Virus record (IMG/VR): IMGVR_UViG_3300037808_000672
Span: 1-35,980 of that record
From: a virus
Length of the DNA: 35,980 nt
Strand: one strand, 5' to 3'
The notes beneath the pieces were generated by a model that worked only from the letters and a program-made list of their open reading frames with translations, searched no databases and was not told the DNA's origin. A program made the translations under genes and the position numbers. Below, one piece after another: positions 14,179-20,460 of the stretch. Position 1 is the stretch's first letter. Each line of letters begins with the position of its first letter.

Positions 14179-14202
14179 GGAGGCAAAAGCCTCCTTTTTT
14201 TG
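14179..14202 (+). terminator. Rho-independent terminator immediately before the connector gene
   Basis: GGAGGC and GCCTCC pair around an AAAA loop, followed by seven T. It ends just 2 nt before a TATATTTG box and 13 nt before ATG 14215. Confidence 0.88.
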
Positions 14203-14203
14203 T

Positions 14204-14211
14204 TATATTTG
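14204..14211 (+). promoter_or_regulatory. -7-like box TATATTTG, 3 nt before ATG 14215
   Basis: A perfect TAnnTTTG element is squeezed between a terminator T run and the start codon. Unless polymerase reads through the terminator, the neck/tail operon must start here, giving a leaderless transcript. The -33 position falls in the terminator stem. Confidence 0.5.
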
Positions 14212-14214
14212 CGT

Positions 14215-14946
14215 ATGGCATTTATTCAAACAACGGACTTTCTAGGCGATATAAAAATCAGCCAAAATTCGAAAGAGTCCGCAGACCTCCAGAGCTACAT
14301 TGACCAGACACAGGAAAGGGTGTTGCGCAATTTACTTGGCGATTCGGAGTACAATTTATTTATCGCTGATCTGGTTGCTGGAGTTCCTCAAACTCAAAAA
14401 TGGCTAAACTTTCTGAACGGCTTTACGTGGGTTGACGATTCAGATTACGACAATAATTACACAGGCATAAAACAATTTTTAAGATACTTTACATACTTTG
14501 AATTCGTCAGAAATCTCAACGCAAAAACAACGACCATTGGCATCCAGTTTGCAGATGCTGAAAATTCTTTACAGGCTACGCAGATCCAGAGCAATGTCGT
14601 TACTGAACAGCGATACAATAAGGGCGTTGACCTTTACAAAGAGGCAACGAAAATGCTCCTGTACTACGAAAAGAGAACGGAGAGTTATACAACGATCACA
14701 GAGATCGGAGCTGGAACATATCAAGTCGCATTGTCCAGAAACATTGATTTCGTCACGCTATCCGATACTGTAACGATTCTGGCAACGGATTACACGGTTA
14801 CGGGCGTTGATTATGGACTTTCAACTTTTAATTTTACAGCAGCAGCTGGATTAACTTTTGCGGATAATGGTCAAGTAACTTGGCAGCCATTTCCAAAGCT
14901 CCAGAACGAAGTCTATAACTGGTCTGTAATGGATGGTTTTTTATAA
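14215..14946 (+). CDS. Head-tail connector-like protein with C-terminal beta domain
   Basis: 243 aa from ATG 14215. The first 155 residues are helical (QSYIDQTQERVLRNLLGDSEYNLF, GIKQFLRYFTYFEFVRN), like the head-completion/connector proteins that follow the capsid gene in siphoviruses, and resemble a connector-like family of Bacteroidota phages (possibly DUF6712). Residues about 160-230 add a Thr/Val-rich beta segment resembling an Ig-like fold. Likely a neck protein. It is the first gene of the neck-tail operon. Confidence 0.65.
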   Translation: MAFIQTTDFLGDIKISQNSKESADLQSYIDQTQERVLRNLLGDSEYNLFIADLVAGVPQTQKWLNFLNGFTWVDDSDYDNNYTGIKQFLRYFTYFEFVRNLNAKTTTIGIQFADAENSLQATQIQSNVVTEQRYNKGVDLYKEATKMLLYYEKRTESYTTITEIGAGTYQVALSRNIDFVTLSDTVTILATDYTVTGVDYGLSTFNFTAAAGLTFADNGQVTWQPFPKLQNEVYNWSVMDGFL

Positions 14947-14949
14947 AAT

Positions 14950-15303
14950 ATGGTAATACCAGTTGACGACATATTCATTCCAAATCGGATCATTTACGAT
15001 GTAGCTGACGGCAACACCGTTTTGAATTTACAATCCTACGCTGGTTTTAAAGTTGGCATTTCGTTGGATTTAAACAGCCTGTCGGAAACTGGAATAACGT
15101 TTACGGCTATGCAGTCAAACGATGGCAGCTCGTGGACATCGATTAAACTGGACACGGATGTTTTAGAGATCCAGAACACCACAGGACAAGACCATTTAAC
15201 TTTAATGACAGATCTTTTTTATTTGCAGAATTTAGGACTAAAAATAGATGGTTTAACAGGAGCAGCAACGGGAACGATTACGGTAACATTAAGCTATAAA
15301 TAA
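14950..15303 (+). CDS. Putative virion protein, beta-rich
   Basis: 117 aa, almost wholly beta-strand-like (KVGISLDLNSLSETGITFTAMQ, TGAATGTITVTLSYK), with no Cys and few Lys. The composition fits a jelly-roll virion protein or head decoration. It sits between a connector and a fibre-like gene with 3-nt gaps on each side. Not assigned to a family. Confidence 0.55.
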   Translation: MVIPVDDIFIPNRIIYDVADGNTVLNLQSYAGFKVGISLDLNSLSETGITFTAMQSNDGSSWTSIKLDTDVLEIQNTTGQDHLTLMTDLFYLQNLGLKIDGLTGAATGTITVTLSYK

Positions 15304-15306
15304 CGG

Positions 15307-16002
15307 ATGGCAGAAAATTCAAAAACATTATTATCAACGCAACAGCCATCTGGTGTTACCGATGTAACTGGAACGCTGCCAATAACATCCACAGGAGGCA
15401 CAACGCCAGACGTTGGAATTAATGCTGCGACTCCATCGGCTGCTGGTTCGATGTCAGCAGCGGATAAAACAAAGCTGGATGGTATTCCGACATCTACGCT
15501 TTACGGTTTGTATGCACAAACGGTTGTTAGTGCAACGATAAACACAGCTCCAGAACAATCAATCGTTGGTACAGGAATTGGCACATTATCTGTTCCAGCA
15601 AATGCGTTCTCTGTTGGCGATTCGTTTCACGGAAAAATAGGAGGTTTAATAAACGCTACTGGTGGAGGTGGGCGATCAGAATTAATTTTGAGAATAAAAT
15701 CAGGGACAACGATTTTGGCAACGACTGGAGTATTCGACTTAGACAACGCAACGAATCAAGGCTGGGAATGTGAATTGGATTTTACGATTACTACCATTGG
15801 TGCAACGGGAACTATCTGTACGAATGGAAATTTTTGCTATACGAAGAATGGTAGCAGACAAGTATTTGGTTATATTTTTCAAGATGTTACGACAATAAAT
15901 ACAACGGTAACAAATACGCTGGACATAACGGTTGAATGGAACGTTATCAATGGTGGCGATGATATTTATTCGGCTAATTTTGTACTATATAAAACCTACT
16001 AA
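15307..16002 (+). CDS. Fibre-like or head-decoration virion protein
   Basis: 231 aa. The N-terminal half is Thr/Ser/Gly-rich and contains AAGSMSAADKTKLDGI (residues about 45-60), a short motif I know from many phage fibre and head-fibre proteins. The C-terminal half (85-231) is beta-rich and resembles jelly-roll receptor-binding or decoration domains. It probably forms a trimeric fibre on the head or neck. It overlaps the next gene by 1 nt. Confidence 0.6.
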   Translation: MAENSKTLLSTQQPSGVTDVTGTLPITSTGGTTPDVGINAATPSAAGSMSAADKTKLDGIPTSTLYGLYAQTVVSATINTAPEQSIVGTGIGTLSVPANAFSVGDSFHGKIGGLINATGGGGRSELILRIKSGTTILATTGVFDLDNATNQGWECELDFTITTIGATGTICTNGNFCYTKNGSRQVFGYIFQDVTTINTTVTNTLDITVEWNVINGGDDIYSANFVLYKTY

Positions 16003-17552
16003 TGGCATCAATGTCGCAAAATATAGTTGATTTGATTGGCATCTTTGTCGATGCTATGAGAACGACAGAAACCATTATTTCAGAGGTTGATAATGGCGAT
16101 GGCTCTATTACCATAACAACGAATGTCGCTGCTTTAGACGAGAACGATTATATTATTTTGGGTGGAAATAATTACAGCGTTTATGATCTCAATACAATCG
16201 CTGGAACGTTCAAAATTAATGCGACATTTCCAACAGGCGAAACAGAATGGAAAACGGCTGCACCCTATTATTATCACGGAACGCCACAGACGGTAAATAA
16301 AGAGGTCGATACACAAAATGAAACGCTGGACAAAGCTCGTTATCCAGCTGTTATTCTCTGGGAAGTTATACGGCAAGATTTCGACAAAGATCCGATTTCG
16401 GTTGTGGGAAATACAGCCAGATTAACAATGTCATTTCTGGACACGACAAACAAAATCGACTGGACTATTGAGGAACATTACGATAATGTTATCGACAAAA
16501 TGGAGGATCAAGCGGATCGTTTTATTTCTATCTGCAAAAACCATCCATACATTTCCAGATTTGACGATTACAGTTATATCAAACATTTCAACTGGGGAAC
16601 TGTCGTAAAGGATAAAGGGCACGTACGTTATATTCTGGATGAAAATTTGTCTGGGTTAAATCTGGAAATCGCTTTACCGATAAAGAAAAATTGTCTGAAT
16701 AAATATGCCAGACTTTTGCCATCGGGCGTTCCTCCATTGCCAACAGCGGATGGAACATATACAAATTCAGATAATTCGTTTACAAGATTGATCGCTGGAG
16801 GCACAATTTTCACAGCTCCAGATATTTCGTTTACTGATTCGGATGGTACAGTTATTCTAAAACCAGCAAACACAGATATAATTTCAACGCCTTGTGCAGC
16901 AGCTGGAACAGTATTTAACAGACCTCCCGTAACGTATGGGCGTTCAACGGCTTATTATACGGGCGATGACGGTTGGCAGTTTCAAAATGGCACATACACG
17001 ACAGGATATGAGCAAACGGGCAACCTAGTTCAGCAGTTAGATGCTACTGATTTAAGCCGTGAAACATTACTTTATAACAATCAGCACGGCAACAAAAACC
17101 GATTCACAGACGGTCTAGGCGGTACAGACTGGACAAACGCAGTAATTGGAAATTTAACCGATAAACGCTGGTTGACGCAAGATCATTTAACTGGTTTAGA
17201 ATGGATAAATTATGATTTAGGAACGGCAACAAGTGGGGCGTTTCCAAACGCAACGTGGAAACTGAACATAGCAAATGCAATAGCAATGACTATTTACGGC
17301 TATTCAGACTATCGGATAGCTGCAATGCACGAAATGAATACTATTATCCCTCCGCAATGGGGCGTTACAGAGCCATTTAATAACGGTACATATATGAGGC
17401 AACAGCAAGTGGCTGGGGGTACTCAGGTTCATTCGTGTAGTTTAAGGACAACCAACAGATTCTTTAGTCGTTCAGCTGGTGTAATAACGGGTAACGGAAA
17501 TATTAATGCTGCGTCAATATTTGTACCCTACGTTTTAAGAACAATGACATAA
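16002..17552 (+). CDS. Neck/tail-completion-like protein fused to a DUF1566 (C-type-lectin-like) domain
   Basis: 516 aa with two different halves. Residues 1-240 look like a tail-completion or neck protein of Bacteroidota phages (ARYPAVILWEVIRQDFDKDPIS, then helices with IEEHYDNVIDKMEDQADRFI). A linker (246-300) carries an aspartate-rich DISFTDSDGT motif common in Bacteroidota fibre proteins. Residues about 310-516 resemble DUF1566/Lcl: DDGWQFQNG, then LTGLEWINYD near 396-405, ATWKLNIANAIAM and GYSDYRIAAMHEM at 433-445, matching the usual 'TGL.W... W..A... GYSDWRLPT..EL' pattern. Such C-lectin folds bind ligands and are common in phage receptor-binding proteins. The fusion would put a binding domain on the neck. 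Confidence 0.62.
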   Translation: MASMSQNIVDLIGIFVDAMRTTETIISEVDNGDGSITITTNVAALDENDYIILGGNNYSVYDLNTIAGTFKINATFPTGETEWKTAAPYYYHGTPQTVNKEVDTQNETLDKARYPAVILWEVIRQDFDKDPISVVGNTARLTMSFLDTTNKIDWTIEEHYDNVIDKMEDQADRFISICKNHPYISRFDDYSYIKHFNWGTVVKDKGHVRYILDENLSGLNLEIALPIKKNCLNKYARLLPSGVPPLPTADGTYTNSDNSFTRLIAGGTIFTAPDISFTDSDGTVILKPANTDIISTPCAAAGTVFNRPPVTYGRSTAYYTGDDGWQFQNGTYTTGYEQTGNLVQQLDATDLSRETLLYNNQHGNKNRFTDGLGGTDWTNAVIGNLTDKRWLTQDHLTGLEWINYDLGTATSGAFPNATWKLNIANAIAMTIYGYSDYRIAAMHEMNTIIPPQWGVTEPFNNGTYMRQQQVAGGTQVHSCSLRTTNRFFSRSAGVITGNGNINAASIFVPYVLRTMT

Positions 17553-17555
17553 ATT

Positions 17556-17864
17556 ATGGAAATATTTTACAAAGAAAATACAGGATTAAAAAATCCACAG
17601 GAGCGAAATCTGGATTATTTCGTTATCGAGCTGATTGGCAATGACCATCAAACAAATAGCTCTGGAGCATCTATTATATTTTACGAATATTTGGAGGATG
17701 CACAACAAAATAAAACGCCTCCAGCACAGCGAGATTTTTTGTGGACACCACAACTGGACTCCATTGCATTGATTCAACAGTCTTTATTTGACAAGGAAAA
17801 TATAACATCAACGGTTGGAGAAATTTTAAGTTTACACGATCCAACACAACAGCCAAATGAATAA
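17556..17864 (+). CDS. Hypothetical protein of the neck-tail operon
   Basis: 102 aa. Strand-rich start (LDYFVIELIGND), then a PPAQRDFLWTPQLDSIALIQQSLF helix. It sits between a neck-like protein and the tail tube candidate, the place where tail terminator or completion proteins usually lie, but the sequence alone gives no family. Confidence 0.55.
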   Translation: MEIFYKENTGLKNPQERNLDYFVIELIGNDHQTNSSGASIIFYEYLEDAQQNKTPPAQRDFLWTPQLDSIALIQQSLFDKENITSTVGEILSLHDPTQQPNE

Positions 17865-17877
17865 ACAAAAGTTTTCG

Positions 17878-17885
17878 TATATTTG
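17878..17885 (+). promoter_or_regulatory. Possible promoter before the tail tube gene
   Basis: TATATTTG at 17878-17885 with no clear -33 word; ATG 17925 follows after a 39-nt A-rich leader. Unlike the boxes at 8051 or 9347 this one leaves room for an ordinary 5' leader, which would suit a highly expressed tail tube gene. Confidence 0.4.
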
Positions 17886-17924
17886 AAACGCATACCAAAA
17901 TTCAAAAAATAAACACTTTAAAAA

Positions 17925-18872
17925 ATGGCAATAGATTGCACCTGTAACAACACTCTGGCGAACTTAGGAACTCCAGATTGCCCATCGGTCGGACAAGTTG
18001 CAAAGAAATTTATCTTTGTTCCTCGTTTCGCTGCGGATGGATCAGTAAATAAAATACTGAAAACAGACATTACTGCTGCGAATATGACGTTGAAAATCAA
18101 CGCAGCAAATCCAAAAGACAGATATTATCCAACGGCTGAATTCGAAAATGTCGAGGATGTCCGAGAAGATCCAGTAACGCAAGAGTTTAACTCTGGAAAA
18201 ATGATTACTGTTCGTGACGGTGTCCGAAAAAATGTCGGTATGATTCCATTGGGAACTTTCCAAGAGCTGGGAGCTTACAAGTCTTACGGCTGTGCCGAGT
18301 TTGGTGCATTCGTTATGGATGGCGGTGGAAACTTTATGTTTTACGAAGATCCAGCTGATCCATTGTACGCATATCCGATTTTAATCGATAACGAAACGTA
18401 TCACGCCAGACTGGTGAAAGCTACTGATTCAGAAGTTCAAATGTTGGAAATTTCTTGGCAATGGAAACAAAGCCAGAAAGACCAGAATCTACGACTTATT
18501 CAGTCAGATGGTTTGGATTTTGACGCTGACGATTTGGAGGGCTTATTTGATGCTGATGCTGTTTATAGTTTGATCTTAGGAACTTTCGATGGAGCAACGG
18601 CAACAATTACCACAACATTATTTGGAGTTCCTGTAGAGGGATTAGTTCCAACGGATTTTGTTTCGTCTGATTCTGGAGCAACATCGAATGTTTTCAATGT
18701 TACAACTGGACTGGATGTCGTTTTAACAGGAGCGACAGAAACATCGGCTGGAGTTTATACATTGAGCTGGACAGCAGCAGCAACAGGAAATGAAATCCGA
18801 GTGAAAGCTCTAAAGGATGGTTTTGATTTTTCTGCAATGGCTGACGGAACAAATGACATAACTCTCCCATAA
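17925..18872 (+). CDS. Probable major tail (tube) protein with Ig-like C-terminal domain
   Basis: 315 aa. The N-terminal 200 residues are mixed beta with conserved-looking FVPRFAADGSVNKI and GMIPLGTFQELGAYKSYGCAEFGAFVMDGGG. Residues about 215-315 form a Thr/Ala/Gly-rich beta domain (TFDGATATITTTLFGVPVEGL, VVLTGATETSAGVYTLSW) of the Ig-like type often appended to tail tube proteins. Position, between neck genes and the tape measure, and a separate promoter-like element support the tube assignment. I see no direct family motif, so this rests on context. Confidence 0.6.
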   Translation: MAIDCTCNNTLANLGTPDCPSVGQVAKKFIFVPRFAADGSVNKILKTDITAANMTLKINAANPKDRYYPTAEFENVEDVREDPVTQEFNSGKMITVRDGVRKNVGMIPLGTFQELGAYKSYGCAEFGAFVMDGGGNFMFYEDPADPLYAYPILIDNETYHARLVKATDSEVQMLEISWQWKQSQKDQNLRLIQSDGLDFDADDLEGLFDADAVYSLILGTFDGATATITTTLFGVPVEGLVPTDFVSSDSGATSNVFNVTTGLDVVLTGATETSAGVYTLSWTAAATGNEIRVKALKDGFDFSAMADGTNDITLP

Positions 18873-19048
18873 TGGCAGATAAGTGGATAACGGTTGGAAA
18901 GAGCCATTACAATGCGACAGCGTTGAAAGGCACGAGCAAAGCTGATTTTAAAAAGCAATTTGGACATCTACCAAGATGGGAAGTAGCTTACAAGCAGATC
19001 AGCGGAGGGAAGAAAACAACCAAAAAAAGCAAATCCGCAGACGAATAA
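18872..19048 (+). CDS. 58-aa basic protein after the tail tube gene
   Basis: ATG 18872 overlaps the preceding TAA by one base; stop TAA 19046-19048. The sequence (MADKWITVGKSHYNATALKG to KKTTKKSKSADE) is basic with a Lys-rich disordered tail. It shares the operon with the tube protein, so a tail role is plausible. A terminator follows. Confidence 0.55.
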   Translation: MADKWITVGKSHYNATALKGTSKADFKKQFGHLPRWEVAYKQISGGKKTTKKSKSADE

Positions 19049-19071
19049 ACGGTATGTATTTCACAAAAAGG

Positions 19072-19106
19072 ATGGCAGCTCTGAAATAGGGCTGTCATTT
19101 TTTTTT
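19072..19106 (+). terminator. Rho-independent terminator
   Basis: ATGGCAGCTCT pairs with AGGGCTGTCAT (11 bp including two G-T pairs) around a GAAAT loop, followed by a long T run. It ends the tube operon. Confidence 0.85.
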
Positions 19107-19125
19107 GCTTTTTTTTCTGAAAATG

Positions 19126-19166
19126 TTTGGTATTACAAATAAAAGCTGTATACTTGTATCAACAAA
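19126..19166 (+). promoter_or_regulatory. Bacteroidota-type promoter E with dyad
   Basis: TTTG 19126-19129, 19-nt spacer, TATACTTG 19149-19156, dyad CTTGTATCAACAAA at 19153-19166. Leader ACACAGAAAAACTAAACAAA to ATG 19186. Nearly identical to promoter D from the -7 box onward. Confidence 0.78.
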
Positions 19167-19185
19167 CACAGAAAAACTAAACAAA

Positions 19186-19377
19186 ATGGAAAATTCGAAC
19201 AAAAACTACGAACAATTAGAAAACGAGTGTAACAACTGCCTAGAAAATTTATTAAATTTAGATAGAGATCACTTGAAGGACGAACTGGAGCAACTTTTAC
19301 TGTCGCTTCAAGACAAAGGCGCTGACCTAAGCAAATTAAACGACTTTTTATTAAAAGGTGGTTGTAGACAAAAATAA
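19186..19377 (+). CDS. Small acidic Cys-containing protein in a self-contained cassette
   Basis: 63 aa from ATG 19186. It starts MENSN, shared with MKNSN at 13953, then differs. It is helical and acidic (YEQLENECNNCLENLLNLD, HLKDELEQLLLSLQDKGADL), with three Cys. Its own promoter lies upstream and a terminator 40 nt downstream, and the whole 320-bp unit interrupts the tail operon, so it is moron-like. It contains one of only two GCGC sites I found. Function unknown. Confidence 0.65.
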   Translation: MENSNKNYEQLENECNNCLENLLNLDRDHLKDELEQLLLSLQDKGADLSKLNDFLLKGGCRQK

Positions 19378-19416
19378 ATTTTTAAAAACAACTAAACATT
19401 TTGGGGTAATATAGAC

Positions 19417-19442
19417 AGGAGCTGAAAAGCTCCTTTTTTTTT
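19417..19442 (+). terminator. Rho-independent terminator closing the cassette
   Basis: AGGAGCT and AGCTCCT form a perfect 7-bp stem with a GAAA tetraloop, followed by eight T. The next ATG is at 19458. Confidence 0.92.
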
Positions 19443-19445
19443 GCT

Positions 19446-19453
19446 TATTTTTA
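19446..19453 (+). promoter_or_regulatory. Degenerate -7-like box TATTTTTA, 4 nt before ATG 19458
   Basis: It lies between the T run of a terminator and the ATG, at the same distance from the start codon as the boxes at 8051, 9347 and 26057. One base departs from TAnnTTTG. Confidence 0.32.
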
Positions 19454-19457
19454 TCCT

Positions 19458-19925
19458 ATGGATGAATTAATACAATATCTAAACGCCATTAAATCCAAAA
19501 TGAACTTTCGAGATGTTATGTTTCGGATCGGAAACGATAGGGAAGTTTTAGAGTTTATAATTCGTATGAATACCAGAGAGCAATTATTTGATAAAGGAAT
19601 AGATGCCACAGGAAGGCGTTTAGATGAAATCGGTGGTGGATATTCAGATTATACAATTCAGTTCTTTAAAATCCCTGAATCGCTGCCGTATGACCGTGTA
19701 ACATTATATCAGACAGGCGAGTTTTACGATTCGTTTGTTGCAAGGGTTATCGGAGCTGGAGATATTGAAATAACAGCCAACCCGATTAAAGAGGACACGA
19801 ATCTGGAAACAGAGTGGGGTAACCAGATTATTGGATTAACAAAAGAATCGCTGGAAAAATTGACACAGAAACTCCATCTGGAGCTAGAAAAATACTTGAT
19901 AAATGAAGTTTTTAAACTGGGCTAA
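19458..19925 (+). CDS. Tail protein of unknown function, upstream of the tape measure
   Basis: 155 aa. Helical start, then NTREQLFDKGIDATGRRLDEIGGGYSDYT (residues about 38-66), a pattern that I know from Bacteroidota phage genes preceding the tape measure and that resembles minor virion morphogenesis proteins. It starts 16 nt after a terminator. Overlaps the next gene by 23 nt. Confidence 0.6.
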   Translation: MDELIQYLNAIKSKMNFRDVMFRIGNDREVLEFIIRMNTREQLFDKGIDATGRRLDEIGGGYSDYTIQFFKIPESLPYDRVTLYQTGEFYDSFVARVIGAGDIEITANPIKEDTNLETEWGNQIIGLTKESLEKLTQKLHLELEKYLINEVFKLG

Positions 19926-20460
19926 ACGAAAGAAAAAAACAAAGAATGTAGAAAAAAAAATTACAACGAGGGTTTATCAAACGCTGGATGAACTACCTTT
20001 GTATCATTGGAACAAGGTATATCAAACGCAAGACTTTCGTTTTATACTTGTCGGCTCGACACCTCAAAATATCGACACCTTGCCATTTCACGAATCGGAT
20101 CTGATTTACGGCTGGGAAAAAATATACGATGAATATATGACTCTATTCGGATTAACCAGCAATTATAAAAGAGTCTTAAAAGCCGAGAGAAAAATTGCGT
20201 TACTGACTTGTGAAATGCTGTTAAAACAGCGTAAACATCTGGCAACAAAAATCGCTATTGCCAGAAAACAGTTGGCAGAAATGCAAGTCAAAAAAAACGA
20301 GGTTGCCGATTTTGACAGGCAAATCGGATATGTTGAAAAATGGATGGCTATCAGCATTGATCCAAAACAGATTTCAACTAAAAGATTTTACACCTATTTA
20401 CAAATGTATGACGAAGAAGCGAAGCGAGTAAACAAAAAAATGCAAGATGGCAAGAATTAA
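19903..20460 (+). CDS. Probable tail assembly protein preceding the tape measure
   Basis: 185 aa, helical and basic, beginning with a Lys-rich stretch (RKKKTKNVEKK) and then VYQTLDELPLYHWNKVYQTQDFRFI. Its place directly before the tape measure, and its overlap with the previous gene, fit a tail assembly chaperone; I see no slippery heptanucleotide at the overlap strong enough to claim frameshifting. It overlaps the tape measure start by 14 nt. Confidence 0.55.
   Translation: MKFLNWAKRKKKTKNVEKKITTRVYQTLDELPLYHWNKVYQTQDFRFILVGSTPQNIDTLPFHESDLIYGWEKIYDEYMTLFGLTSNYKRVLKAERKIALLTCEMLLKQRKHLATKIAIARKQLAEMQVKKNEVADFDRQIGYVEKWMAISIDPKQISTKRFYTYLQMYDEEAKRVNKKMQDGKN

Noticed and set aside
17200-17552. 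Possible diversity-generating retroelement target at the C-terminus of the DUF1566-like protein
   Set aside because: DGR variable regions often sit in C-lectin folds, but there is no reverse transcriptase, no template repeat elsewhere in the window and no cluster of AAC/AAT codons typical of a variable region.
19903-20460. Programmed frameshift between the two genes before the tape measure
   Set aside because: The 23-nt and 14-nt overlaps are ordinary for this genome, each downstream gene has its own ATG, and no convincing slippery heptamer with a downstream structure was seen.
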